A stretch of DNA of 64,000 nucleotides from Halioglobus sp. (GCA_013214285.1 JABSPW010000006.1:1-64000), one strand, 5' to 3'. Shown: positions 9,758 through 22,650, counted from the first letter of the stretch. Made by a program: numbers and translations. Notes: generated by a model from the sequence alone, not told the origin.

Positions 9758-11749
9758 TTACAGCAGGGGTGCGATGACGAGGCTGACAATTGCCATGACG
9801 TTGATCAAGATATTCATGGAAGGCCCGGACGTATCCTTGAAAGGATCACCCACGGTGTCACCGACTACCACGGCTGCATGTGTATCGGATCCCTTACCGC
9901 CCAGATTGCCTTTTTCCACGTATTTTTTCGCATTGTCCCAGGCGCCGCCGGCGTTCGCCATCATCAGTGCCATCAGTACACAGCCCAGCAAGGCGCCACC
10001 TAACATGCCGCCAAGGGAGGCGGCACCCAGGCCGAAACCCACGATGATGGGCGCGGCAACCGCGATAGCACCCGGCACAATCATGCGACGTAAGGCGGCA
10101 CTCGTGGCAATATCAACACACTTGGCGGTATCGGGCTCTGCCTTGCCATCCAGCAACCCAGGAATTTCCCGGAACTGTCGTCGGATCTCGTTGATCATAT
10201 CGAAGGCAGCCTCACCCACGGCTGTCATAGTAATGGAGGCGATCAAGAATGGAATCGTACCGCCGATAAACATACCAACCAGCACTACCGGATTTGAGAG
10301 CTCCAGTGAGAAGCCGGGATTTTGTAGCTGAATCGTTTCTACATAGGCCGCGATGATAGCCAGCGCAGCCAGTGCAGCGGCACCGATGGCAAAGCCCTTG
10401 CCGATAGCGGCTGTGGTATTGCCCACTTCGTCCAGACCGTCAGTGATCTTGCGGATATCTTCACCCATACCTGCCATTTCGGCAATACCGCCTGCGTTGT
10501 CAGCCACGGGCCCATAGGCATCAATGGCCATGGTGATACCAACTGTGGCTAACATGCCTACGGCGGCAATGCCGACGCCGTATAGACCCGACAAATAGGT
10601 GGATATGAAGATGATTGCGGCGAGGAACAGTATGGGCAGTACGACTGATTGCATACCGACTGCCAGACCGGTAATCATGACCGTAGCGGGGCCGGTTTCG
10701 CCGGACTTCGCGATTTTCTCTACCGGTGTCGAACCGGTGTAGTACTCGGTAATGAGACCGATCAGGACACCGCCAACCGCGCCACATAATACCGACCACC
10801 AGATGTTGGAATCCAGGCCCAGCGCACTGATGAGAAACCAGGCCATGAGGACAAATACAATCGGAGCCAGCATGGTCCCAGTGCGCAGCGCTGCCTCTGG
10901 TGCGGCACCAGAGCGTATACGCACTACCCAGATACCGACCAGAGAGGCCAGCAGGCCGATGCTGGCCAGGGTTAGCGGCAGGAACATCAGTGCCCCTTTC
11001 TGGTCGTCGCCGATGGCCATGGTGGAGGCAATCGCAATACAGGCGATCATGGAACCGACGTAGGATTCGAAAATATCGGAACCCATTCCCGCAATATCGC
11101 CCACGTTGTCACCGACGTTGTCAGCAATCACGCCAGGGTTACGGGGATCATCTTCAGGAATGCCGGCCTCTACCTTGCCGACAAGGTCGGCACCAACGTC
11201 TGCGCTTTTGGTAAATATGCCGCCGCCGACACGAGAGAACAGCGCGACGACTGAGCCACCCATACCGAAGCCGTGAATGGCATGCGCGGTAGCGGGATCA
11301 CCGCCGAACAGCCAGTATACGCTGCCAAGACCGACCAGGCCGAGGGAGGCGACACACAAACCCATGACAGAGCCACCGTAGAAGGAAATGGACAGCGCCA
11401 TACCCTGGCCGTGGTTTTGGGCGGCCACAGCGGTACGCACGTTTGCTTTCGTAGCGGCGAACATGCCCAGGTAGCCCGCGGTGGCGGAGGACAGTGCGCC
11501 TGCCAGGAAGGCGATGGCGGTATTAGTGCCCAACGCTATAAACAGGCCAACCAGCAACACGGCCGCAAACATAGCCAGCATTTTGTATTCGCGCTTCATG
11601 AAGACCATCGCGCCCAGGTGAATCTGATCACCGATTTTCTTAACGGCACCGTCCCCGTGGTCGTGACGGGTCATAATGTGGTAAATGAAAAAAGCTATCG
11701 CCAAGCCTGCTAGACCTAGAATTGGCGGCAGTGCAAAGTATTCACTCAT
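9758..11749 (-). CDS. hppA: membrane-bound ion-translocating inorganic pyrophosphatase
   Basis: 663 aa; [47 protein letters not shown] and [20 protein letters not shown] signatures. Confidence 0.97.
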   Translation of the reverse strand: MSEYFALPPILGLAGLAIAFFIYHIMTRHDHGDGAVKKIGDQIHLGAMVFMKREYKMLAMFAAVLLVGLFIALGTNTAIAFLAGALSSATAGYLGMFAATKANVRTAVAAQNHGQGMALSISFYGGSVMGLCVASLGLVGLGSVYWLFGGDPATAHAIHGFGMGGSVVALFSRVGGGIFTKSADVGADLVGKVEAGIPEDDPRNPGVIADNVGDNVGDIAGMGSDIFESYVGSMIACIAIASTMAIGDDQKGALMFLPLTLASIGLLASLVGIWVVRIRSGAAPEAALRTGTMLAPIVFVLMAWFLISALGLDSNIWWSVLCGAVGGVLIGLITEYYTGSTPVEKIAKSGETGPATVMITGLAVGMQSVVLPILFLAAIIFISTYLSGLYGVGIAAVGMLATVGITMAIDAYGPVADNAGGIAEMAGMGEDIRKITDGLDEVGNTTAAIGKGFAIGAAALAALAIIAAYVETIQLQNPGFSLELSNPVVLVGMFIGGTIPFLIASITMTAVGEAAFDMINEIRRQFREIPGLLDGKAEPDTAKCVDIATSAALRRMIVPGAIAVAAPIIVGFGLGAASLGGMLGGALLGCVLMALMMANAGGAWDNAKKYVEKGNLGGKGSDTHAAVVVGDTVGDPFKDTSGPSMNILINVMAIVSLVIAPLL

Positions 11750-11983
11750 AGTTTACTCCGGACTAAAAACGGGAACTTATCATTATTCAGGGCTAAACAG
11801 CCCCGCATGCTACCTAACTTGGGACGACAGTGACAAGTAAAAACGTGATGGGCTGCCAGCACTTAGGGGTCCAAGATTCGGTAGGGCGTCACCACTGACG
11901 GCCCGATTGAAAAAAGACACGAGGTTCTGTCGCCACCCCCGCTAGCGGGGTCGGTGGTGAGCGTGCAATCGGCAGGAGGGCAC

Positions 11984-12820
11984 ATGATACACACGGAAGA
12001 CAGCTTCATCGGTGCGCGAGGGCACCTGATCTACTTTCAAATCTGGGCGCCGCAAGTTGAACCCAGCGCATTGCTACTGATCTGTCACGGCCTGGGCGAA
12101 CACAGTGCGCGTTACACGGCGTTGGCGCACTATTTTGTCGCTCGCAATTATGCGGTGGCTGCGTTGGATCAGACTGGTCATGGTAATTCCGCGGGGACAC
12201 CGGGGTTTGTGCATGCTTTTGACGATTATGTGGCAGACCTGGGTACATTCCACAACGTGCTTGCACAACGTCACGCTGGAGCAACACAGTTCTTGCTCGG
12301 ACACAGCATGGGCGGTCTTGTCGCCGGACATTATTTGCTGCAATGCCAAGACCGCCTCAGAGGCGCGATTTTGACGGGTGCCGCGCTGCGTACGCCCGAC
12401 CAACCGGGTCGTTTGCTGCGGTTGATCATTCGTCTGTTAGCACGAGTAACACCGGGTCTCGGCCTCCACAAACTGGACCCTCGCGGCGTGAGTCGTGACG
12501 CCGAGGTGGTGAAGAGCTATGTCGAGGATCCAAGGGTGTTTCACGGAAAACTAACCGCGCGACTGCTGCGGGAGTTTTTCGCTGCAATGGCCGCGCTGGA
12601 GCAGCGAGCGGGTGCACTGACCGTTCCGCTGCTTCTGCTGCACGGGGGAGAAGACCGTATGGTGTTACCGCAAGGTTCCGAGATTCTTTACCGTCGCGTT
12701 AGCAGTGACGATAAAACCCTGAAGATCTATCCTGGCCTGTATCACGAGATACTGAATGAGCCTGAAAAGGATGACGTGCTGACGGAGGTGTTGAACTGGT
12801 GTGAAAATCACCGGGCGTAG
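11984..12820 (+). CDS. alpha/beta hydrolase, monoacylglycerol lipase/lysophospholipase-like
   Basis: LLICHGLGEHSARYTALAHYF, GHSMGGLVAGHY nucleophile elbow, LLLHGGEDRMV, YPGLYHEILNEPE. Confidence 0.9.
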   Translation: MIHTEDSFIGARGHLIYFQIWAPQVEPSALLLICHGLGEHSARYTALAHYFVARNYAVAALDQTGHGNSAGTPGFVHAFDDYVADLGTFHNVLAQRHAGATQFLLGHSMGGLVAGHYLLQCQDRLRGAILTGAALRTPDQPGRLLRLIIRLLARVTPGLGLHKLDPRGVSRDAEVVKSYVEDPRVFHGKLTARLLREFFAAMAALEQRAGALTVPLLLLHGGEDRMVLPQGSEILYRRVSSDDKTLKIYPGLYHEILNEPEKDDVLTEVLNWCENHRA

Positions 12821-12911
12821 GGGCTCAGGTCGGACAAATTTTGATCAAAAGTAGAAGGGTACGTATAATCGTCAGCCCGCGATGCAGCGAGCACCGTCAA
12901 GGCGTGAAACT

Positions 12912-14819
12912 GTGACAGACCAGCAACAGTATGATGTGATTGTGATCGGTGGTGGCCATGCGGGCACGGAGGCGTGCCTGGCGTCGGCGCGAATGGGCTG
13001 TCGAACGTTATTGTTGACCCACAGCATCGACACACTCGGCCAGATGTCCTGTAATCCCGCCATAGGTGGTATCGGTAAAAGCCACCTGGTGAAGGAGGTG
13101 GACGCACTTGGCGGCGCAATGGCGCTGGCTACCGACCGTGCCGGCATCCAGTTTCGAGTGCTCAATCGGCGCAAAGGGCCTGCAGTGCGGGCTACCCGCG
13201 CCCAAGCGGACCGGGGTCTGTACAGGGATGCAATCCGCCAGATTCTCCAGAGCCAATCCCAGCTGTGGATCTTCCAGCAAGGCGTGGATGACCTATTGAT
13301 CGAACACGGCAGGGTGGCGGGCGCCATTACCCAGGCGGGGCTGGTGTTCAGAGCGCCCCGGGTGGTGTTGTGTACGGGAACGTTTCTGGGTGGAAAGATC
13401 CATATCGGGCTGGAAAGCAATGCAGGCGGGCGGGCGGGTGATCCGCCGTCCAATGCCTTGGCGCAGCGATTGCGCGAATTGCCCTTGCGGGTGAAGCGCT
13501 TGAAAACTGGGACTCCCCCGCGCATCGATGCGCGCACTGTCGATTTTACTGACCTGGCACAGCAGTGGGGCGATCAGCCCGAACCTGTGATGTCCTACCT
13601 CGGCCGTGTCGAGGAGCACCCCGATCAGCAGTGTTGCTGGATAACCCACACCAACGAACGTACCCACGATATTATACGAGCGGGTCTGGATCGCTCGCCA
13701 ATGTTCACCGGAGTTATCGAGGGGATCGGGCCCCGCTACTGTCCCAGTATCGAGGACAAGATTCACCGCTTTGCGGATAAGGATGCACACCAGGTGTTTA
13801 TTGAGCCCGAGGGGCTGAATACCAGGGAGCTTTATCCCAATGGCATTTCTACCAGCCTGCCTTTTGACCTGCAGCAGGCGATGGTGCGTTCGATACACGG
13901 TTTTGAGAATGCCCATATCACGCGCCCGGGGTATGCCATCGAGTACGACTTTTTTGATCCCCGCGACCTCAATGCCTCGCTGGAAACAAAGGCGTTGCCT
14001 GGCTTGTATTTTGCCGGCCAGATCAATGGCACGACCGGCTATGAGGAGGCTGCTGCACAGGGGTTGTTGGCTGGTCTAAATGCGGCGTTGGCGGTGCGTG
14101 GTGAGCGACCCTGGTGTCCACGGCGAGATGAAGCATATATTGGTGTGCTGATTGATGACCTGATTACCCGGGGTACGATTGAGCCGTATCGGATGTTCAC
14201 GTCCCGCGCCGAGTATCGGTTGTTATTGCGGCAAGATAACGCCGACCTCAGGCTGACTGAGCACGGTCGCGCCCGTGGGCTTGTTGGTAACGTGCGCTGG
14301 GCGCGGTTTGAAGCTAAACGTGAGGCGATAGAAAAGGAAAAAATACGACTCGCTGCCAGTTGGGTTCGTCCCGGCAGCCCTCAAGCCCGCGCTCTTGAAG
14401 TCAAGGTACGTAGCCCGATCAGACGCGAGTATACCTTAGCGGAACTGCTAAAACGGCCGGAGCTGAGCTATGACGACCTTGTCTGCGAGGCGGGAGAGCC
14501 CTGCCCGGACCGGCAGGCCGCGGAGCAGGTTGAGATTCAAATTAAATACGCCGGCTACATCGACAGGCAACAAGAGGATATCGCTAGAGTGCGGCGCAAT
14601 GAACATACCGCCCTGCCCGCTGACCTTGACTACGCGGCGGTGGATGGCCTGTCCAATGAGGTGAAGCAGCAATTGGGCGATGCGCGCCCGGACACGCTCG
14701 CTCGGGCTGGTCGGATACCCGGGGTGACACCGGCAGCCGTTGCCTTGTTGCTGATCCACCTGAAGAAGCAAGGTGTTTTGCCGGAGCAACACTCCGATAA
14801 CGACCGCAAGCTGGCCTGA
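12912..14819 (+). CDS. mnmG: tRNA uridine-5-carboxymethylaminomethyl modification enzyme MnmG (GidA)
   Basis: [62 protein letters not shown]; likely GTG start at 12912 (ORF track opens at 12882). Confidence 0.98.
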   Translation: MTDQQQYDVIVIGGGHAGTEACLASARMGCRTLLLTHSIDTLGQMSCNPAIGGIGKSHLVKEVDALGGAMALATDRAGIQFRVLNRRKGPAVRATRAQADRGLYRDAIRQILQSQSQLWIFQQGVDDLLIEHGRVAGAITQAGLVFRAPRVVLCTGTFLGGKIHIGLESNAGGRAGDPPSNALAQRLRELPLRVKRLKTGTPPRIDARTVDFTDLAQQWGDQPEPVMSYLGRVEEHPDQQCCWITHTNERTHDIIRAGLDRSPMFTGVIEGIGPRYCPSIEDKIHRFADKDAHQVFIEPEGLNTRELYPNGISTSLPFDLQQAMVRSIHGFENAHITRPGYAIEYDFFDPRDLNASLETKALPGLYFAGQINGTTGYEEAAAQGLLAGLNAALAVRGERPWCPRRDEAYIGVLIDDLITRGTIEPYRMFTSRAEYRLLLRQDNADLRLTEHGRARGLVGNVRWARFEAKREAIEKEKIRLAASWVRPGSPQARALEVKVRSPIRREYTLAELLKRPELSYDDLVCEAGEPCPDRQAAEQVEIQIKYAGYIDRQQEDIARVRRNEHTALPADLDYAAVDGLSNEVKQQLGDARPDTLARAGRIPGVTPAAVALLLIHLKKQGVLPEQHSDNDRKLA

Positions 14820-15459
14820 GTTGGTCCAGTCTCTGGACACGCTGCTTGCGCATGGGAGTGACCAGTTGGGGCTCTCGCTGGAGCCGGAACAGCGGGCCCA
14901 GCTGCTGGAGTACCTCACGCTCCTGGCTCGCTGGAACAGGGCTTACAATCTGACAGCGGTGCGCGATGAGCGCCACATGGTGACCCGGCACCTGTTAGAT
15001 AGCATAGCCGTTTCACCGTTTTTGTCCGGGAAACGCTTTATTGATGTTGGCACCGGGCCCGGCCTGCCCGGCTTGCCGCTAGCGATCATCCACCCGCGGC
15101 AGAACTTTCATTTGTTGGATAGCGGCGGCAAGAAGACCCGTTTTCTTTTTCAGGTGAAAACTGCCCTTTGCTTGGATAATATAGTTGTCCATCAGGCACG
15201 AGCGGAGGCCTTCCAGGCAGACCAGCCTTATGACGCGGTGCTGTCCAGGGCATTCGCCAGCTTGCAGGCTATGGCGGCAATGTGTCGCCACCTGCTGGCA
15301 GTCGGCGGGCGGTTTCTTGCTATGAAGGGCGCCTTTCCCGCGCGGGAGCTTGACCACATCCGTCGGGCTTACAGTGAAATCAAGGTGCATTCGCTGGACA
15401 TCCCGGGTTTGGCTGAGCAGCGGCATCTGGTAGAGATCGCGCTGCCACAGGATACTTAA
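14773..15459 (+). CDS. rsmG: 16S rRNA (guanine527-N7)-methyltransferase RsmG (GidB)
   Basis: [48 protein letters not shown]; start could be TTG 14821. Confidence 0.96.
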   Translation: MFCRSNTPITTASWPELVQSLDTLLAHGSDQLGLSLEPEQRAQLLEYLTLLARWNRAYNLTAVRDERHMVTRHLLDSIAVSPFLSGKRFIDVGTGPGLPGLPLAIIHPRQNFHLLDSGGKKTRFLFQVKTALCLDNIVVHQARAEAFQADQPYDAVLSRAFASLQAMAAMCRHLLAVGGRFLAMKGAFPARELDHIRRAYSEIKVHSLDIPGLAEQRHLVEIALPQDT

Positions 15460-15481
15460 CGTTTCTGCCAGGGGCAGTCGA

Positions 15482-16285
15482 TTGACCAGAATTACCGCTG
15501 TAGCGAACCAGAAAGGTGGGGTTGGCAAAACCACAACCTGTGTGAACCTCGCCGCGTCACTTGCCGCGATGAGACAACGCGTTCTGTTAGTGGATCTTGA
15601 TCCTCAGGGCAATGCTACGATGGGCAGCGGCGTCGATAAATATGCGGTGGAGCAGAGCATCTACGATGTGCTGGTGCATCGTGCCCCGGTGCGCCGAGTT
15701 GCCCAGCCGGCCGGGGCCAGTGGTTACAATGTCGTGCCAGCCAACGGTGATCTCACCGCGGCGGAGGTGGAGCTTCTGCAAGTGGAGCAGAAGGAAGGGC
15801 GTCTGCGCGCTGCCCTCTCGGAGGTCACTGGCGATTACGACTATATTCTGATTGACTGCCCCCCTTCCCTTAACATGCTCACCATCAATGGCCTGGCAGC
15901 AGCTGACGGCGTCATCATCGCCATGCAGTGCGAGTATTATGCGCTGGAGGGTCTAGCGGCCTTGCTGCGCACCGTAGAGGGTGTGGCAGAGAGCTTGAAC
16001 GCGGGTCTGGAGTTGGAGGGAATCTTGCGCACAATGTACGACCCACGTAACAGCCTTAGCACCGATGTATCGAAGCAACTGCGCGAGCACTTTGGCGAAA
16101 AAGTCTATCGCACTGTAGTGCCAAGGAATGTGCGTCTTGCGGAGGCACCGAGCCATGGTTTGCCTGCAATGTATCATGACAAGCATTCTCGTGGTGCCAA
16201 AGCCTATATGGCGCTTGCCGGGGAGATCATCCGAAAAGCAGAGCAACAGGCTGCACCGTCGACCGGTAATGCGGTAGCGACCTAA
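15482..16285 (+). CDS. parA: chromosome partitioning ATPase ParA (Soj)
   Basis: TRITAVANQKGGVGKTTTCVNLAASLA, DLDPQGNATMGSGVD; TTG start. Confidence 0.96.
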   Translation: MTRITAVANQKGGVGKTTTCVNLAASLAAMRQRVLLVDLDPQGNATMGSGVDKYAVEQSIYDVLVHRAPVRRVAQPAGASGYNVVPANGDLTAAEVELLQVEQKEGRLRAALSEVTGDYDYILIDCPPSLNMLTINGLAAADGVIIAMQCEYYALEGLAALLRTVEGVAESLNAGLELEGILRTMYDPRNSLSTDVSKQLREHFGEKVYRTVVPRNVRLAEAPSHGLPAMYHDKHSRGAKAYMALAGEIIRKAEQQAAPSTGNAVAT

Positions 16286-16302
16286 GAAAACGGAGAAAGT
16301 TG

Positions 16303-17184
16303 ATGTCGGCAAAAAAAAGGGGCTTGGGTCGAGGGCTGGACGCCCTGTTGGGGGCCGGCCAGCACGTTCAGGATGTCGCAGCCGGCGCTGCCCCTGCGGG
16401 CGATCAAACGCATGCGCTTGATGCGTTGCCCGTGGATTTGATTCAGCGAGGCAAGTATCAGCCGCGCCGTGATATGGATCAGGACGCGCTGAGGGAGCTG
16501 GCAGAGAGCATTGCGGCCCAGGGCATTATGCAGCCCATCGTGGTCCGACCGCTCTCCGACCAGCGCTACGAGATTGTCGCTGGCGAGCGTCGCTGGCGTG
16601 CGGCACAGATGGTGGGGCTGGAATCGGTTCCAGCGGTGATCCGCGACGTGTCTGACCAAGCGGCGATTGCCATGGCGCTGATTGAGAATATCCAGCGGGA
16701 GGATCTGAACCCTATTGAGGAGGCGGCTTCCTTGCAGCGGTTACAGCAGGAATTTGAGTTGACGCAGCAGGAGGTGGCGACCGCTGTGGGGAAATCGCGT
16801 TCAACCGTAGCCAACCTGATGCGTTTGATGACCTTGCAGGAGGACGTGCGCAAGTTATTGGAACACGGCGACCTGGAAATGGGTCATGCGCGGGCATTAC
16901 TGGGCCTGGAGGGCAGTGCACAATCTATGACGGCACGCACGGTTGTTGGCAAGGGCTTGACCGTGCGCCAGACGGAATCGCTCGTCCGGCGTGCGGTGCA
17001 GAGCGGCGCCCGCAGCGTTGCGCCGAAAACATTGGATCCCAATATTCGCCGCCTGCAGGACGACTTGTCGGAGCGTCTTGGTGCGGCGGTGGCGATTAAG
17101 CACGGCGCGAAGGGGAAGGGAAGGCTAGTGATCACATATAACAGCCTCGACGAACTAGACGGCATCCTGGGTCACATTAAGTAA
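16303..17184 (+). CDS. parB: chromosome partitioning protein ParB (Spo0J)
   Basis: KRGLGRGLDALLG, GKYQPRRDMDQDALRELAESI, RYEIVAGERRWRAAQ, TQQEVATAVGKSRSTVANLMRL. Confidence 0.97.
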   Translation: MSAKKRGLGRGLDALLGAGQHVQDVAAGAAPAGDQTHALDALPVDLIQRGKYQPRRDMDQDALRELAESIAAQGIMQPIVVRPLSDQRYEIVAGERRWRAAQMVGLESVPAVIRDVSDQAAIAMALIENIQREDLNPIEEAASLQRLQQEFELTQQEVATAVGKSRSTVANLMRLMTLQEDVRKLLEHGDLEMGHARALLGLEGSAQSMTARTVVGKGLTVRQTESLVRRAVQSGARSVAPKTLDPNIRRLQDDLSERLGAAVAIKHGAKGKGRLVITYNSLDELDGILGHIK

Positions 17185-17299
17185 CGGGTGTGGTGGGGTC
17201 TCGATGGGGCGCAGAAACCCCACGATATAGTAGCTCCTATCAGCGCAAGCACAAGATGGTGTGACCGTGGTGATTCGGCGAAAAAATCTGCTATAAATT

Positions 17300-17324
17300 G
17301 CGCCGATCGTGTCGCGATCGGCGC
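17300..17324. repeat. perfect 10-bp inverted repeat (hairpin) between parB and atpI
   Basis: GCGCCGATCG-tgtcg-CGATCGGCGC read directly; may be terminator-like or a protein site. Confidence 0.6.
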
Positions 17325-17356
17325 TGAATTTTAAACAGTCAGCGCTCATCTGCCGG

Positions 17357-17385
17357 TTGAACCGGTTCTGCAATCACCCTATAAT
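17357..17385 (+). promoter_or_regulatory. predicted sigma70 promoter upstream of the atp operon
   Basis: TTGAAC (17357-17362), 17-nt spacer, TATAAT (17380-17385), ~63 nt upstream of the atpI ATG. Confidence 0.6.
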
Positions 17386-17448
17386 GCGCGCCCGTAACGA
17401 GGATGAACTTCGTGTGGCAAATGGCATGGGGAGGATCGAAAGGCGCCG

Positions 17449-17838
17449 ATGCATGGTGCTGAGGTGAAGCGCCCTCCCATCCACCGAATCACCTTGGCTC
17501 AATTGGCTTTCCTTGTCCCGCTGTGTCTCATGCTTGCCGCGTCGGATGGGGTTTGTGCGTACTCGGTACTGGCGGGCGGACTGATCGCTATAGTACCGCA
17601 GGCCTGGTTTGCGCGCATGGCGTTTCGACGGCGCGGTGCGCAGGCTGCAAAGGCCATTGCGCGCTTTAGCTACATGGGGGAATTGGGCAAGTTTGTGCTG
17701 GCAGGCGCAGGTTTTGCCGCTGTATTTGCCACGGTGCGTCCCATAGATGGTGCAGCAGTTTTCGCTGGGTATATCGCGATGCTGATGCTACAGATAACTG
17801 GAAGCTGGCTGTTGTTGCGGCAACGACCGGTGAGATAA
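17449..17838 (+). CDS. atpI: ATP synthase subunit I
   Basis: 129 aa multi-TM protein directly upstream of atpB; GGLIAIVPQAWFARMAFR...ELGKFVLAG typical of AtpI. Confidence 0.88.
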   Translation: MHGAEVKRPPIHRITLAQLAFLVPLCLMLAASDGVCAYSVLAGGLIAIVPQAWFARMAFRRRGAQAAKAIARFSYMGELGKFVLAGAGFAAVFATVRPIDGAAVFAGYIAMLMLQITGSWLLLRQRPVR

Positions 17839-17862
17839 TGTAACTGCAAGAGTTAAATTTAG

Positions 17863-18777
<915 letters not shown>

Positions 18778-18813
18778 TAACGGTTTTAATCCAACCCTGA
18801 TCTTGAACGATAG

Positions 18814-19107
<294 letters not shown>

Positions 19108-19170
19108 TTAGCTGCAGGATGGTACACGTGGCGATTGCCATGGTCCCTGTAAATCAGTGAGGAGCCAAGC

Positions 19171-19641
19171 GTGAATATAAACCTTACGCTGTTCGGGCAG
19201 ATGTTCGCTTTTGTCATCTTCGTGTGGTTGTGCATGAAGTACATCTGGCCCCCAATCCTGGCCGCCATGGCGGAACGGGAGAAGAAGATTGCGGATGGAC
19301 TGGCCGCGGCAGACCGTGCCAGCCAGGACCTTGAGTTGGCCCAGGAGAAAGCTGTGGAGCGTCTCAAGCAAGCGAAGGAAGAGGCGGCCGGCATCATCGA
19401 TTCGGCCAATAAACGGGCTAACCAGCTCGTCGAGGAGGCGAAGGATACTGCTGTGGTTGAAGCCGATCGGGTAAAAGCTGCCGCGCAAGCTGAGATAGAG
19501 CAGGAGACCAACCGTGCGCGCGAGCAACTTCGGAGCCAGGTTGCGGCTTTGGCGCTGGCCGGTGCGGAGAAAGTACTGGGTGCTTCTATCGATGAGAGTG
19601 CGCACCGCGATCTGGTTGAAAAACTGGCATCAGAGTTGTAG
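19171..19641 (+). CDS. atpF: F0F1 ATP synthase subunit B
   Basis: [50 protein letters not shown]. Confidence 0.98.
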   Translation: MNINLTLFGQMFAFVIFVWLCMKYIWPPILAAMAEREKKIADGLAAADRASQDLELAQEKAVERLKQAKEEAAGIIDSANKRANQLVEEAKDTAVVEADRVKAAAQAEIEQETNRAREQLRSQVAALALAGAEKVLGASIDESAHRDLVEKLASEL

Positions 19642-19653
19642 ACCGGGGACTTC

Positions 19654-20190
19654 ATGGCGGAATTAAGCACACTGGCCCGACCCTATGCCAAAGCGGCATT
19701 TGAATACGCGCTGGAGAAGGATGCGCTGTCGGCGTGGTCCCAACAGCTTGCGACTGCGGCGGCGGTTGCAGCAAATGATGGCATGGCGCGGGTGCTGGAT
19801 AATCCGGAGCTTACCAATGAGCAACAAGCACAGGCCATGAATGAGGTGTGCGGCGATAGCACGGGCTCGGCGCTTAAAAGCTTTGTCCGCATCTTGTCGG
19901 TAAATAAGCGGCTGGCTCTGTTGCCGGAGATCAGTAAACAGTTCGAATTGTACAAGGCCAACCAGGAAAAAGCGGTGGATGTAGAGGTAATTTCAGCCTT
20001 TGATCTCCCTGCAGTCACCGTAGGTAAATTGGCAGATGTGCTGGGTAAAAAACTTGAGCGCCAGGTGAAAGTCAGCTCCGTCACGGATAGTGGGCTGCTG
20101 GGCGGTGTATTAATCAGGGCTGGCGATACGGTTATCGACGGCTCCGTGCGTGGCAGGCTGAACAAGCTGGCCGAGGCATTGAACTCCTGA
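19654..20190 (+). CDS. atpH: F0F1 ATP synthase subunit delta
   Basis: LARPYAKAAFEYALEK ... DSGLLGGVLIRAGDTVIDGSVRGRLNKL. Confidence 0.98.
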   Translation: MAELSTLARPYAKAAFEYALEKDALSAWSQQLATAAAVAANDGMARVLDNPELTNEQQAQAMNEVCGDSTGSALKSFVRILSVNKRLALLPEISKQFELYKANQEKAVDVEVISAFDLPAVTVGKLADVLGKKLERQVKVSSVTDSGLLGGVLIRAGDTVIDGSVRGRLNKLAEALNS

Positions 20191-20235
20191 CACTAATTTC
20201 CTGTTACGACAGGACACAGGATTGAGGAACAAAGC

Positions 20236-21780
20236 ATGCAGCAACTGAATCCATCTGAAATCAGCGAGATTATCAAATCGCGCATCGATTCACTCGATGT
20301 GACGCCTGAAGCCCGTAATGAGGGCACGGTCGTCTCTGTAACGGACGGCATCATCCGCATCCATGGTTTGGCCGATGTGATGTATGGCGAGATGATTGAG
20401 TTCGAGGGCGGCGTTTACGGTATGGCGCTGAACTTGGAACGGGACTCCGTCGGCGCGGTGATCCTAGGCGACTACAAGAGCCTGGCCGAGGGTCAGAGTT
20501 GCCGCTGTACTGGCCGTATTCTGGAGGTGCCGGTAGGGCCTGCGTTGCAGGGCAGGGTGGTCAATGCACTGGGCACACCCATTGACGGCAAGGGACCTGT
20601 CAATACCACCGCGACCGATGCATTGGAAAAAGTTGCGCCGGGTGTTATTGCGCGGCAATCCGTCGATCAGCCCGTACAGATCGGGCTGAAAGCGATTGAC
20701 TCGATGGTGCCTATTGGGCGTGGGCAGCGCGAACTGATTATTGGTGATCGCCAAATAGGAAAGACTGCCATCGCCATTGATGCCATCATCAACCAGAAGG
20801 GTACCGGCATCAAATGCATCTATGTGGCGGTTGGTCAGAAGGCTTCTTCGGTTGCTTCGGTAGTGCGTAAATTGGAAGAGCATGGAGCAATGGAGCACAC
20901 GATCATCGTCGCAGCCAATGCGTCTGATCCGGCGGCGATGCAGTATCTGGCTCCCTTTGCCGGGTGCTCTATGGGCGAGTACTACCGCGACCGCGGTGAA
21001 GACGCCCTTATTATTTACGACGATCTGACCAAACAGGCTTGGGCCTATCGCCAGATTTCTCTGCTGTTGCGCCGCCCGCCGGGCCGCGAGGCCTACCCGG
21101 GCGATGTGTTCTACCTTCACTCGCGTCTACTCGAGCGCGCTGCGCGCGTTAACGCGAATTACGTGGAACAGCAGACTAACGGTGAGGTGCAAGGACAGAC
21201 CGGGTCTCTCACCGCTCTGCCCATTATTGAAACGCAAGCTGGTGACGTATCTGCCTTCGTGCCAACTAATGTCATCTCGATTACTGACGGCCAAATCTTT
21301 TTAGAGTCGGGCATGTTCAATGCAGGTATCCGGCCGGCCATGGATGCGGGCATATCGGTTTCCCGTGTAGGTGGTGCGGCACAGACAAAGATAATGAAAA
21401 AGCTGTCCGGAGGTGTGCGCACCGCGCTGGCGCAATATCGTGAATTGGCCGCCTTCTCGCAGTTTGCCTCAGACCTGGATGACGCAACAAAGGCCCAGCT
21501 CGATCATGGTGAACGGGTGACGGAACTGATGAAACAGAAGCAGTATTCGCCGCAGTCTATTGCTGAAATGGGGTTGGTCCTGTACGCCGCGAATGAGGGC
21601 TATTTGAATGATATCGAGGTGAGCAAGGTGGGTGATTTCGAAAGTGCGTTGTTGTCTTATATGCATGCCGAGCACGGTGACCTTATGAACGGCATCGTGG
21701 AAAGCGGTAATTATAACGATGAGATCGAGGCGACCTTCAAGTCTGCGATCGAGACGTTCAAGTCCACCCAGACCTGGTAA
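20236..21780 (+). CDS. atpA: F0F1 ATP synthase subunit alpha
   Basis: 514 aa; [20 protein letters not shown], alpha-subunit signature region. Confidence 0.99.
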   Translation: MQQLNPSEISEIIKSRIDSLDVTPEARNEGTVVSVTDGIIRIHGLADVMYGEMIEFEGGVYGMALNLERDSVGAVILGDYKSLAEGQSCRCTGRILEVPVGPALQGRVVNALGTPIDGKGPVNTTATDALEKVAPGVIARQSVDQPVQIGLKAIDSMVPIGRGQRELIIGDRQIGKTAIAIDAIINQKGTGIKCIYVAVGQKASSVASVVRKLEEHGAMEHTIIVAANASDPAAMQYLAPFAGCSMGEYYRDRGEDALIIYDDLTKQAWAYRQISLLLRRPPGREAYPGDVFYLHSRLLERAARVNANYVEQQTNGEVQGQTGSLTALPIIETQAGDVSAFVPTNVISITDGQIFLESGMFNAGIRPAMDAGISVSRVGGAAQTKIMKKLSGGVRTALAQYRELAAFSQFASDLDDATKAQLDHGERVTELMKQKQYSPQSIAEMGLVLYAANEGYLNDIEVSKVGDFESALLSYMHAEHGDLMNGIVESGNYNDEIEATFKSAIETFKSTQTW

Positions 21781-21786
21781 ATCGAT

Positions 21787-22650
21787 ATGGCAGCTGGAAA
21801 AGAGATCCGCACCAAGATCGCCAGTATCCAGAGCACACAAAAAATTACCAGTGCGATGGAGATGGTCGCTGCGAGTAAGATGCGTAAGGCACAAGATCGC
21901 ATGCAGCTGGGAAAACCCTATGCCCGCCGTATCCGTTCAGTCGTTGGCCATCTGGCAAACTCTGCGCCTGAGTATCGCCACATCTTCATGGAGGAACGCA
22001 CAGTTAAGCGAGTGGGGTACATTGTTGTTTCCACCGATCGCGGACTTTGTGGTGGCCTGAACATCAACCTGTTCAAGTCCACGGTCAAATCGATGAAAGA
22101 GTGGGCGGACCAGAATATCGAGATTGATCTGTGTCTGGTGGGAGCCAAGGGCGCGGCATTTTTTGGCAGCTACGGTGGGAATGTCACAGCGGCGGTGAGG
22201 GACATGGGTGAGGAGCCCAGCCTCGCTGACCTGATTGGTGGCGTCAAAACGATGCTCGATGCCTATGAAGCGGGCACCATTGATCGAATGTTTCTGGTGA
22301 GTAACCAGTTCGTTAATACGATGACCCAGAATCCTACGGTGGAACAACTCCTGCCCCTGGAGGCGGATAGTTCTGATGAGATGAAACACCACTGGGACTA
22401 CATATATGAGCCCGATGCGAAAGAGCTACTGGAAGGATTGTTAACGCGCTATATAGAGGCACAGGTTTACCAGGCGGTGGTAGAAAACGGCGCCTGTGAG
22501 CAGGCAGCTCGCATGTTGGCAATGAAAAACGCAACGGAAAATGCGGGTGAGCTTATCGACGACTTGCAATTGGTGTACAACAAGGCACGCCAGGCAGCGA
22601 TAACCCAGGAGCTTTCGGAAATTGTCAGTGGCGCTGCGGCGATCAACTAA
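21787..22650 (+). CDS. atpG: F0F1 ATP synthase subunit gamma
   Basis: [34 protein letters not shown]-terminal [16 protein letters not shown]. Confidence 0.99.
   Translation: MAAGKEIRTKIASIQSTQKITSAMEMVAASKMRKAQDRMQLGKPYARRIRSVVGHLANSAPEYRHIFMEERTVKRVGYIVVSTDRGLCGGLNINLFKSTVKSMKEWADQNIEIDLCLVGAKGAAFFGSYGGNVTAAVRDMGEEPSLADLIGGVKTMLDAYEAGTIDRMFLVSNQFVNTMTQNPTVEQLLPLEADSSDEMKHHWDYIYEPDAKELLEGLLTRYIEAQVYQAVVENGACEQAARMLAMKNATENAGELIDDLQLVYNKARQAAITQELSEIVSGAAAIN

Noticed and set aside
9537-10331. 264-aa plus-strand ORF
   Set aside because: Antisense to hppA and thioesterase genes; composition typical of a shadow frame.
12537-12552. TGTTTCACGGAAAACT as a parS site
   Set aside because: 13/16 match but the central CACGTG palindrome is disrupted; inside the hydrolase coding region.
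12872-13537. 221-aa minus-strand ORF
   Set aside because: Antisense to mnmG; Pro/Arg/Ser-rich shadow frame.
20464-21120. 218-aa minus-strand ORF
   Set aside because: Antisense to atpA; no family resemblance.
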